Shown piece by piece: positions 1 to 6,289 of a stretch of 13,513 bases of DNA. Source of the DNA: DAIOHQ01 sp036744635 (GTDB lineage Bacteria > Planctomycetota > Phycisphaerae > Tepidisphaerales > Tepidisphaeraceae); the NCBI GenBank assembly GCA_036744635.1, contig DAIOHQ010000124.1:1-13513 (forward strand). The letters are read 5' to 3'. The notes below the pieces were generated by a model. The model was not told the DNA's origin. It ran no database searches and saw nothing but the letters and a program-made list of their open reading frames with translations. How positions within the stretch are numbered: position 1 is the stretch's first letter; the number at the start of each line of letters is the position of its first letter. Position numbers and translations under genes: made by a program.

Positions 1-219
1 CATTCTTGTCTGCAATGGCTGGATGAATGGCAGGTGTACTCACCTGTCTGAATCCAGCCATATCTGCGGGACGCCAAGTGTGGCCGGACTCGGGTGGATG
101 AGTACGTCCACCACTCCTCCGGCCACGGCAGACAGGAATGTCCGCCCCACCAGGAGGAATGTCCGCCCCACCAGGAGGAATGTCCGTCCCACCAAGCCAG
201 CCCCAAGCCGCTGGTTCCG
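1..219. repeat. Palindrome-rich intergenic region at left edge
   Basis: No gene is supported here; the region follows the stop of the minus-strand AraC gene. Positions 1-13 (CATTCTTGTCTGC) are the right half of the hairpin unit found intact at 10703-10722 and 10759-10778, so the window opens inside a copy. ATGGCTGGAT (15-24) pairs with ATCCAGCCAT (52-61) and encloses CAGGTG-TACT-CACCTG (31-46). TGGCCGGA (81-88) pairs with TCCGGCCA (118-125) and encloses GGTGGA (93-98) with TCCACC (107-112). A short tandem array follows at 134-193. Any of these could end transcription of the upstream gene, but none has a clear T-run. Confidence 0.75.
134..193. repeat. Tandem repeat, three copies, 21-bp period
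   Basis: The 18-base core AGGAATGTCCGCCCCACC occurs at 134-151 and 155-172, and with one change (GTCCGTCCC) at 176-193, separated by AGG or ACC-like spacers, giving a period of 21. The first copy is preceded by GGCAGAC (128-133 region). There it forms the reverse complement of the hairpin unit seen at 10703-10722, with one arm mismatch. Copies two and three keep only one arm. It looks like local expansion of a dispersed repeat rather than a coding or CRISPR array. Confidence 0.8.
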
Positions 220-1080
220 CTATGCATCCGAAGCAAACTGCGCCCCGCGGAATTGGGCCGGGGTGATGCCGAGAATCTGCTTGAAGCGGCGGGCGAAGTG
301 GAACTCATCGCAGAAGCCGCAGGCGTCGGCGACTTCGCGCACGCTCATCTGCCCCTGCCCCAGCAGCTCGGCCGCGCGGTCGATCACGCGCTTGGCCACG
401 TACTTGGATGGAGGCACGCCCGCCAGGGCGGTGAAGCGCTTGCGAAAACCCGCATAGGTGATGCCGAAGCGGCCAGAAATCTCATCCCAATCCAGTGCCA
501 ATTCCTCATTCACCGCGCCGGCCACCCGATCGAGCTCCGCTCGCGCCCGTGTCAGCCAGAGCCTTCCCGCAACGCCCACCTTGCGTTCCTTTTGGAAACG
601 CAGAATGTCCGACAACAGGAGCTGAATGCGGCAGATTCGCGCCGAGGGATCTTCTTCTCGTGAATCCTCAGGCTCGACCGCCTGCTGCATGCGCTGCGCC
701 CAATGTTCGATCGGCTCGAGGTGCAGCACCGGTGCGGAAGGGTCGAGCAGTCCCTGTTGGCGCCACAGATCGAACACCGCGCCATCGAAAACGATGTTGA
801 ACTCATTCCATGCCTCGCCCCGCGGCGGGAAATAGGCATGGGGCAGGCCGGGGAAAAGCACCAGCAGGTCGCCGGCGCCGATGGTGCGGATAACCGCGTT
901 GGCATCGCGATATTCCCCGCGGCCGGACAACAGATAGACCAGTGCGTAATGGTCAAAGTGGCGCATCCCGGTGTTGGCCGAGGTGCCCTGGTTGTTCTCG
1001 ATGGACGCCGAGCGCAGCACCCGCCCCAGCGGGGAGCCCGCCAGGTCATTTGCCACAAAATGAAAGCGCCTTGGGGTCAT
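220..1080 (-). CDS. AraC-family transcriptional regulator
   Basis: This 286-residue protein has the usual length and layout of a sugar-responsive AraC/XylS regulator. Residues about 35-105 form a cupin-like ligand-sensing domain (HFDHYALVYLLSGRGEY, then GDLLVLFPGLPHAYFPP). Residues about 185-282 carry the double helix-turn-helix, with first helices around DWDEISGRFGITYAGFRKRF and second around SVREVADACGF, followed by the hallmark HFARRFKQILGITPAQFR. The start at 1080 is chosen over an in-frame one at 1167 because GGAGG (complement of 1088-1092) lies seven bases upstream and because the first 29 codons of the longer form run through an AT-rich promoter-like region. It is transcribed divergently from the PEP-CTERM gene. 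A role in controlling the plus-strand genes beside it is inferred from position, and its ligand is unknown. Confidence 0.92.
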   Translation of the reverse strand: MTPRRFHFVANDLAGSPLGRVLRSASIENNQGTSANTGMRHFDHYALVYLLSGRGEYRDANAVIRTIGAGDLLVLFPGLPHAYFPPRGEAWNEFNIVFDGAVFDLWRQQGLLDPSAPVLHLEPIEHWAQRMQQAVEPEDSREEDPSARICRIQLLLSDILRFQKERKVGVAGRLWLTRARAELDRVAGAVNEELALDWDEISGRFGITYAGFRKRFTALAGVPPSKYVAKRVIDRAAELLGQGQMSVREVADACGFCDEFHFARRFKQILGITPAQFRGAQFASDA

Positions 1081-1126
1081 GCGGCAACCTCCAGTAGCAA
1101 ACAATACATAATATTTAGCAATATAG

Positions 1127-1149
1127 CCATGTTTCTTGCAAAAACATGG
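1127..1149. promoter_or_regulatory. Candidate operator palindrome between divergent genes
   Basis: CCATGTTT (1127-1134) and AAACATGG (1142-1149) are perfect inverted repeats around a 7-base centre that itself contains TTGCAA. The palindrome lies exactly between a plus-strand -10-like hexamer TATAGT (1152-1157) and a minus-strand one TATATT (complement of 1120-1125). A bound protein would therefore cover the spacer or -35 region of both promoters. No good -35 hexamer accompanies either box, which would suit regulated promoters. The bound factor is not shown by sequence. The adjacent AraC protein is one candidate, although AraC-family sites are more often direct repeats. Confidence 0.5.
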
Positions 1150-1259
1150 GGTATAGTGCAGGAGCATAATTCATAGGTTCTCTCGCGTTGGGATCGAGCC
1201 GCGTAATCCCACGCTACTTCCGCAGGACCCCGTCAACGCGGCTTTTTTGGAGGCTCGAT

Positions 1260-2432
1260 ATGTCTGGAAGTCGAAAGCATTCTGTCGTGATGGCCATGTT
1301 TGCGGCGGCGGCGATCTTGCCGGGGGCTTCGCCTCTTTACGCCGCGGTGACCGTCGGCGGCAGCGCCAGCTCGCCCTACATCTTTGCCAACCCCTTTGTC
1401 GGCCCCAATATCAGCGGTGGTGGCACGCAGAATTACACCGCCGCTGTCGGCTTTGGCACGACCCCGGCTACCATTGGGACGACCACCGCCTTGCCCGATG
1501 GGGTGGTGGATCGCTTCGCCGGGCGTGTCGCGTCTGACGCTGCTACCGACGTTGGAGCCGGCTACATTAGAGTCCCCAGATACGTCGACAACACCACCTA
1601 CTATCAAGGTTCGGCATATTTGCAGGACACGCTCAACAGCGGCACGTTCACCGCCGGCGGGCTGATCAGCGTTCGGCATTACTACAGCACCAGCTTTACC
1701 GGAACACCAGCAACTGAGCCGTACTCCGTCTCGCTGGGGGGGACGCAGGTGCAACCTGCGACCGGCACGATTGCCGGCGACGTGTCCAACAGCAACAAAT
1801 ACCAGCTCACCCTCTTCAACACGCCGGTCACGGCCAACTCGGTAAAGGTCGACTTCAGTTCAATGGCTATCCAAGCCTCAGCCACCCGCAGCTACGCCTC
1901 GGTGCAGGAAGCCCTGTTGCTGCCCGTTGTCGGCAGCCAGATACCCATCCTGACCACCGGAGTCACCGACACCGCAAACGCCGGCCCCACCTTTGTGGGC
2001 GGCAACATCGCCGATAACGACGAACTCGCCGTCTTTTACGCTGGGACGTCTACGGCCTCCGTCGTCACCGTCAACCTTGGCACCGCCAGCTCTACCGACA
2101 CGTTCGACCTCGGCACTCTCGTGGTCACCACCCTCGAGAGCAAGCCCTGCAGTTTCCAGCTTTCGGGCAGCACTGATGGCGGGACCACCTACTTACCCTT
2201 GCTGGGCGGGGGGACCGTGGTCATAGACATTTCGGAAACCGCCATCCTCAATACCCTCAACGTCAATGCCCTCGGGCTAGACCATATCAAGTTCGCGGTG
2301 AACGCCACCAATCCCGGCTCCGGGATCGCCGAAATCTTCGCTTTTCAACCTGCGGTCGTCCCCGAGCCGGCGGGCCTGTCCCTGCTGGCGGCGGGCGGCT
2401 TGGCCCTGCTTCGCCGTCGGCGGCGGGCTTAG
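1260..2432 (+). CDS. PEP-CTERM sorting-signal exported protein
   Basis: This is a 390-residue secreted protein of unknown function. The start at 1260 is preferred over 1188 because GGAGG stands six bases upstream and a signal peptide then begins at once: a basic start (MSGSRKH), a hydrophobic stretch, and an AxA-like site near residues 27-29. The C-terminus has the exosortase-type tripartite signal: VPEP at 367-370, a short hydrophobic helix at 371-384 and RRRRR at 385-389. The body is rich in Thr, Ser, Gly, Ala and Val with beta-strand character. A late segment (EILAFQP-like, IAEIFAFQPAVVPEP) joins directly to the sorting signal. By family knowledge it is exported by Sec, then cut and sorted by an exosortase encoded elsewhere. 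The function of the body was not recognised. It is read away from the AraC gene. Confidence 0.88.
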   Translation: MSGSRKHSVVMAMFAAAAILPGASPLYAAVTVGGSASSPYIFANPFVGPNISGGGTQNYTAAVGFGTTPATIGTTTALPDGVVDRFAGRVASDAATDVGAGYIRVPRYVDNTTYYQGSAYLQDTLNSGTFTAGGLISVRHYYSTSFTGTPATEPYSVSLGGTQVQPATGTIAGDVSNSNKYQLTLFNTPVTANSVKVDFSSMAIQASATRSYASVQEALLLPVVGSQIPILTTGVTDTANAGPTFVGGNIADNDELAVFYAGTSTASVVTVNLGTASSTDTFDLGTLVVTTLESKPCSFQLSGSTDGGTTYLPLLGGGTVVIDISETAILNTLNVNALGLDHIKFAVNATNPGSGIAEIFAFQPAVVPEPAGLSLLAAGGLALLRRRRRA

Positions 2433-2471
2433 GCCTGAAAAGCAGTGGCGCGATCCGCAAGCTCCACTCTA

Positions 2472-2508
2472 CCTGAAGTCGCGTGGCCAATGGCAGCGCG
2501 ACTTCAGG
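2472..2508 (+). terminator. Perfect 12-bp inverted repeat, possible terminator
   Basis: CCTGAAGTCGCG (2472-2483) and CGCGACTTCAGG (2497-2508) are exact inverted repeats with a 13-base loop, 40 bases after the PEP-CTERM stop and just before the next gene. The tract after the stem is only CACTTTC, so it is a poor classical terminator. It could be a processing or attenuation stem, or part of the leader of the lyase gene. Confidence 0.45.
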
Positions 2509-2538
2509 CACTTTCAACGATTGCGGTCGGTCCTTCTT

Positions 2539-3747
2539 ATGTTGAACCTCAATGATAGCTTCCGTCGCCTCTCCGCCCCCGGCACGAATCGCTCGGCGAT
2601 TCAACTTACCCAGGGGGAGCGCTTCTGCTATCCGCTGTATTACTACATCCCCACGCTCACGGCGGACGACCGCTATCTGGTCTACCACGAGGCCAGTGGC
2701 GGCCAGATCCAACTGCACTGCCTGGACCTGCGCAGCGGCGAAGACCGGCAACTCACTCACGCCAATGCCGCCGACACCTGGTGGCGGCCGTGGTGCATCA
2801 ATAGCGGCTCCGGCGTGCTGGATCATCGCTCGGTACTCAATCGAAAAAGCGGCGAGGTGATCTACTTCGACGGTGCCGACGGCAATAGTGTCAACGCCGT
2901 CCACGTCCCGTCCGGCAAGACCCGCCACTTGTTCGACCTGCCCAAAGATCGAATGGCCATCGGCCAGAACTGCATCACCCCGGATGGCGGGCAATTTATC
3001 TATATCCAGGCCGATCGGGCGACCTATCTGGCGCTGTTTCCGGAGCCGCCGGACTGGAGGCACTATTGGCCTCACCGCAACACCTGTCGCGGCACGCGGC
3101 TGATGGCCTACGACCTCGACAGCGGTGCCCAGCGCATGATCCTCGCCATCGACAGCCCAATCCATCACGTCTTCCCCTACGATGACAATCGCCTGCTTTT
3201 CTGCCATCCCACGGCCGAAAACGGGCTCTTGATGACCGACCTTCGCGGCGGCTGGTACACCCACCTGCGCACGCAGGATGAGCGCGGCGGCAAGATTTGC
3301 CATTTTGTCGCCACCAAGAGGGGCATCCCGTACGAGGTGCTGGAACGCCCCGATGGCATCTGGTCGGGGCTGTGCGATCCCGACCGCAGGCAGTTCTATG
3401 AGTTTCTCCTTCCCCGCACGTTTGGCTATACCCACACCGGCCTCGATCCGGAAGGCCTGCTTTGGTTCTACGAGAATCAGCATGGCCCGCAGGCCGACCG
3501 GCCTGCCGCGCATGACCTGCATTTCCTGCAGCGGCACAACCCCGGCGGGGAGGATCACTGGCTGGCCCTCACCGGCGATTGGCCCACCTACGGCGGGGGG
3601 CAAAAATCACATTTTCATCCCCAGGTGGTGCTGAATCGCCAGCACATCCTGATGACCGCCGGCGACGAGCGCACGCGCACCAACCACATCTATCTGCTGG
3701 ACATCGCCGACCTGACGCCGACGCAGGGAATCCGGCTGCCGGCATGA
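2539..3747 (+). CDS. Oligogalacturonate-lyase-like protein (PL22 family type)
   Basis: This 402-residue protein lacks a signal peptide and is therefore predicted to be cytoplasmic. Its repeated propeller-blade strands (LTADDRYLVYHE, ITPDGGQFIYIQ, YDDNRLLFCHP, LNRQHILMTAGD) match the seven-bladed beta-propeller of oligogalacturonate lyases, which cleave unsaturated digalacturonate from pectin breakdown by beta-elimination. The PL22 metal site is a Gln and two His in a Q-x2-H-x-H pattern plus one earlier His. Here Gln355, His358 and His360 (QKSHFHP) fit, with His299 (GYTHTGLDPEG) about 60 residues earlier as the likely fourth ligand. His209, His223 and His255 are candidates for the catalytic base. 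The ATG at 2539 is chosen over a TTG at 2521; neither has a good ribosome site. A related propeller protein with another uronate substrate remains possible. Confidence 0.8.
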   Translation: MLNLNDSFRRLSAPGTNRSAIQLTQGERFCYPLYYYIPTLTADDRYLVYHEASGGQIQLHCLDLRSGEDRQLTHANAADTWWRPWCINSGSGVLDHRSVLNRKSGEVIYFDGADGNSVNAVHVPSGKTRHLFDLPKDRMAIGQNCITPDGGQFIYIQADRATYLALFPEPPDWRHYWPHRNTCRGTRLMAYDLDSGAQRMILAIDSPIHHVFPYDDNRLLFCHPTAENGLLMTDLRGGWYTHLRTQDERGGKICHFVATKRGIPYEVLERPDGIWSGLCDPDRRQFYEFLLPRTFGYTHTGLDPEGLLWFYENQHGPQADRPAAHDLHFLQRHNPGGEDHWLALTGDWPTYGGGQKSHFHPQVVLNRQHILMTAGDERTRTNHIYLLDIADLTPTQGIRLPA

Positions 3748-3856
3748 TCGCCGGCAATGGCAAGATCAGATGGAAGGTGCAAAGCAATTCCACGCACGGC
3801 AGCGCAGTTGCAGCGGATGGAGAGCACCCGCTCGGTCATTTTTCACGGATGGTCCC

Positions 3857-4660
3857 ATGACGCTCCGGAACTTGAAACATGGCCCCGGGGCTGCCCGTTT
3901 CTTCGCGCCGCAGCGCAGGGGGGGCGGGCGGGGCGCATTCACGCTGGTGGAACTGTTGGTGGTGATCGGCATCATCGCGGTGCTGGTGGCGATGCTTCTG
4001 CCCTCGCTGGCCAAGGCGCGCGAGGCCGCCAACCGGACCGCCTGTCTCAGCAACCTGCGGCAGGTCCACCTTGCATTTGCCATGTACGCCGGGCAGAACC
4101 GCGACCAGGTGCCGATCGGATACCTCGGCGGATACAAGCAGTCCAACTACGCCTTCTACGTGCCGGCATCAGCCAAATACACCCTCTTCGGCCTGCTGGT
4201 GGAAGCCCGATTCGTCAACAAGGACGGCGGCGTGCGCGCGTTTTATTGCCCCACGCAGAGCTATTCCAAGTTCGTCTACAACGACCGGCCGGATAATCCC
4301 TGGCCGCCTGAGGTTTCATCGACATCGAATATCTACGTGCGGGCGGGGTACTCCTGCCGTGCCGGCATCGGCACCGGGCCGGGGAATGACTGGGCGTGGA
4401 ACGGCAGCGATGACCCTCCCAGGCCGATGCCGCGATTTTCCAAGGTGAAGAACCGGGCGATCTTTGCCGACCTGGTTCACTCGACGCAATTTGTAATGTC
4501 CGCCCACCGCGGCGGCGTCAACGTGCTCTATGGCAACGGCGGGGCGCACTGGGTGCCGCTGTCATTGTTCCGGGCCAACCTCGACGCCTGCGGGACCGAT
4601 TTCAACGCCGCCGCCAACCCCTTCATCGACGCCATCTGGATCAAGTTCGACGCCAACTGA
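3857..4660 (+). CDS. Pseudopilin-like protein with prepilin N-terminus
   Basis: This 267-residue protein has a basic leader of 27 residues ending RRGGGRGA. A type IV prepilin segment FTLVELLVVIGIIAVLV follows, with Glu at mature position 5 (Glu32), and then KAREAANRTACLSNLRQ, the typical helix of planctomycete pseudopilin-like proteins. Cleavage would fall between Ala27 and Phe28 rather than after Gly. The C-terminal AHRGGVNVLYGNGGAHWVPL resembles the HxGG-NVLFxDGS motif of this family, with NGG in place of DGS. Other in-frame starts at 3770 and 3757 would give an overlong leader. The start at 3857 has only a weak GGATGG upstream. It lies 109 bases after the lyase gene on the same strand. By family it would sit in the inner membrane or a pseudopilus; its exact job is unknown. 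Its 3' end overlaps the opposite-strand MltA gene. Confidence 0.85.
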   Translation: MTLRNLKHGPGAARFFAPQRRGGGRGAFTLVELLVVIGIIAVLVAMLLPSLAKAREAANRTACLSNLRQVHLAFAMYAGQNRDQVPIGYLGGYKQSNYAFYVPASAKYTLFGLLVEARFVNKDGGVRAFYCPTQSYSKFVYNDRPDNPWPPEVSSTSNIYVRAGYSCRAGIGTGPGNDWAWNGSDDPPRPMPRFSKVKNRAIFADLVHSTQFVMSAHRGGVNVLYGNGGAHWVPLSLFRANLDACGTDFNAAANPFIDAIWIKFDAN

Positions 4661-5926
4661 AATCAGTGGCACGCTGGGTATCGTTGCTGGACCTACATAC
4701 GGCCGCATCAACTCGGGCTTGATGGCGAGGTAATACAGCGCCCCCTCGGCGAGTTGGTTGCCCGCGCGGGATTCGGCGGCGGGGCCGGTGCCGAAGTAGA
4801 GGTCGCAGCGGCCGGCGGCGCGGATGGCGCCGCCGGTGTCCTGGTCGCAGAAGAATTGTTTCATGCCCTGCCCACCCTGCCCCCCCTGTCCGGCCGACTC
4901 GGCCGATCCGATCAACACAAACGCCGGCAGCGCCCGGGGATAGACACTCTTGTCGGTGGCGATGGTCGCTTGCGGCGTCACCGGGACGTTCAGGCTGCCG
5001 AAGGGGCCGCCGGGGCGTTCGGTGAAGAAGACCGTGCGCTGGTTGAGGGCCAGGTACTTGTCCATATCCGCCGGGTGGGCGGCGAAGTAGGCCTGCAGGC
5101 CACGGAGGGAAAGCTGCTCTTTGCTGATGACCCCATCGGCCAGCATCTGTTTGCCGGGGCTGGTGTATTCGTAGCCGTTGTGGCCGGCGTAGCCGATTTC
5201 GAGGGTGCGCCCATCCGTTAGACGCAGGCGGGCGGAGCCTTGCACGGTGATGACGTACGCTTCCCAGCGCGACTTGAGATAGACCAGCTCCTGTCCCGCC
5301 AGGGGACTGGAATTGGCGCCGGTGCCGCCGGCGCTCTCGATCTGTGCCCGCGTGTAGTAGGGGACGACCGCGCCCTCGACGGTTTTCCTGCCGATGGTTT
5401 CACCGCTGGCGGGATCGGAAACCAGGTCGGCCGGGCGCTTGTAGAGGGGATATTGGAAAGCCCCCCCTGGCCCGCCTCGCGTCAGGCTGGCATCGTAGAT
5501 CGGCGTGAAGTAGCCGGTGAACAGAACCTTATCGGTGTAGCCGCCGCCATCGGGGTCGGCGCCGCCGATGGATTGATAGACCTCGAAACGCTCGCGGATG
5601 GCGGCGTTGAGCTGCTGGGAAGTGGGCCCGCCGGCGAGCAGTTCGCGCAGGGCCAAGCAGGTGGCGACGGCGCGGTCGTGGGTGATGTCGAGATAGGGGA
5701 AGAACTGCCGGCTGGAGGGCCGGGCGAGATAGGCCAGCGACTGATCGAGGGCGCGGAGCAGCTCGGGCGAGGTGTTGGCGGCGAAGTCGGGATACTGCTC
5801 GGGCGAGATCTTGCGCAGGGCAAGCTGGCCGGGGGCCAGCTCCTGCGAATAGTTGATCGGCGGATGCTTCCTGTGACAACCGGCCGAGAGAAAAACCAAC
5901 AGAACAATCAGAATCGAGCGGCGCAT
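4562..5926 (-). CDS. mltA: MltA-type membrane-bound lytic murein transglycosylase
   Basis: This 454-residue lipoprotein is predicted to cleave peptidoglycan glycan strands with formation of 1,6-anhydromuramic ends. The signal peptide ends in the lipobox LSAGC with Cys17. The MltA domain follows: VLFTGYFTPIYDAS (134-147), YPLYKRP (159-165), AYVITVQGSARLRLTDGR (223-240), IGYAGHNGYEYTSPGKQ (244-260), the HP...LNQRTVFF stretch (284-301), and the double-psi barrel part with CDQDTGGAIRAAGRCDLYFG (360-379), which contains Asp361, Asp363 and Asp375; one of these corresponds to the single catalytic Asp. A Gly-Gln stretch (346-353) precedes the active-site strand. The last 32 or so residues, after YYLAIKPELM, are encoded antisense to the pseudopilin gene and look non-homologous. 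The start at 5926 is preferred over 5935 for its AAGGA spacing. Confidence 0.88.
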   Translation of the reverse strand: MRRSILIVLLVFLSAGCHRKHPPINYSQELAPGQLALRKISPEQYPDFAANTSPELLRALDQSLAYLARPSSRQFFPYLDITHDRAVATCLALRELLAGGPTSQQLNAAIRERFEVYQSIGGADPDGGGYTDKVLFTGYFTPIYDASLTRGGPGGAFQYPLYKRPADLVSDPASGETIGRKTVEGAVVPYYTRAQIESAGGTGANSSPLAGQELVYLKSRWEAYVITVQGSARLRLTDGRTLEIGYAGHNGYEYTSPGKQMLADGVISKEQLSLRGLQAYFAAHPADMDKYLALNQRTVFFTERPGGPFGSLNVPVTPQATIATDKSVYPRALPAFVLIGSAESAGQGGQGGQGMKQFFCDQDTGGAIRAAGRCDLYFGTGPAAESRAGNQLAEGALYYLAIKPELMRPYVGPATIPSVPLISVGVELDPDGVDEGVGGGVEIGPAGVEVGPEQ

Positions 5927-5934
5927 GAATTTCA

Positions 5935-5939
5935 TCCTT
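5935..5939 (-). promoter_or_regulatory. Ribosome binding site deciding the mltA start
   Basis: AAGGA (complement of 5935-5939) lies eight bases before the ATG at 5926. An ATG at 5935 in the same frame overlaps this AAGGA and has no site at a usable distance. The downstream start is therefore favoured and shortens the protein by three residues (MKF). Confidence 0.6.
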
Positions 5940-5973
5940 GAAAGGAGCGGAGCATCTCTTCAAAGTCTTTCAC

Positions 5974-6161
5974 CACGGAGTCACGGAGACACGGAGAGAA
6001 AAGATGGGGATTGAAAAATGCAAATTGCAAAATGAAAATTTCAAATTGACCAGGACCTTCGCAACTGTACCGCCGCCGCCGGGCGCAAATTTGAAATTTG
6101 AAATTTTCATTTTTCAATTTGCAATGGCTCTGTCCTCAATCCGGATCTCCGTGTCTCCGTG
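5974..6161. repeat. Nested inverted-repeat element (CACGGAG outer, AT-rich inner arms)
   Basis: The 354-base gap between mltA and the large secreted protein has no gene. It is dominated by a nested palindrome. The outer arms CACGGAGACACGGAGA (5982-5997) and TCTCCGTGTCTCCGTG (6146-6161) pair perfectly over 16 bases. The left arm is part of three CACGGAG units of 8-base period starting at 5974. The inner 28-base AT-rich arms (6021-6048 and 6094-6121) pair at 26 of 28 positions, around a GC-rich centre (CCGCCGCCGCCGGGCGC). The AT content contrasts sharply with the surrounding genes. It resembles a dispersed, non-autonomous repeat; no transposase is present. The rest of the gap (6170-6241) shows only a C/T-rich stretch. 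Confidence 0.8.
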
Positions 6162-6241
6162 TGTATCCTAAACGCTCGAAATCATAAAGCCTCGCGAAAA
6201 GATTGCCATCGCTCTCCCCTCTCCCCTCCCCCAGCGCATGA

Positions 6242-6271
6242 AAAGAGCGGCGCCGGGAGGCGCCGCTCTTT
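6242..6271 (-). terminator. Intrinsic terminator of the large secreted protein gene
   Basis: AAAGAGCGGCGCC (6242-6254) and GGCGCCGCTCTTT (6259-6271) form a perfect 13-bp stem with a 4-base loop, 18 bases beyond the stop of the minus-strand gene. On the minus strand the stem ends in CTTTTC. The symmetric TTT/AAA ends mean it could also stop plus-strand transcription. Confidence 0.85.
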
Positions 6272-6289
6272 ATCTTGCTGGCGAATCGC

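Noticed and set aside
134..193. Possible CRISPR array
   Set aside because: The spacing between cores is only three bases, with no spacers, only three copies and no cas genes.
23..663. Plus-strand open frames at the left edge
   Set aside because: They translate palindromic and tandem repeats (RRNVRPT repeated) and then the antisense of the AraC gene.
1191..1220. Possible riboswitch or tRNA-like fold in the PEP-CTERM leader
   Set aside because: Only a weak GCGTTGGGA/TCCCACGC pairing with a bulge is present, with no conserved core of a known RNA class.
2287..3603. Minus-strand 438-codon open frame opposite the lyase gene
   Set aside because: It is codon-opposed to a gene with clear propeller strands and metal-site motif, and it runs into the 3' end of the PEP-CTERM gene. 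No family resemblance.
5240..5941. Plus-strand open frame opposite mltA
   Set aside because: Codon-opposed shadow of a clearly recognised lipoprotein gene; Gly/Ala/Val-rich and without motifs.
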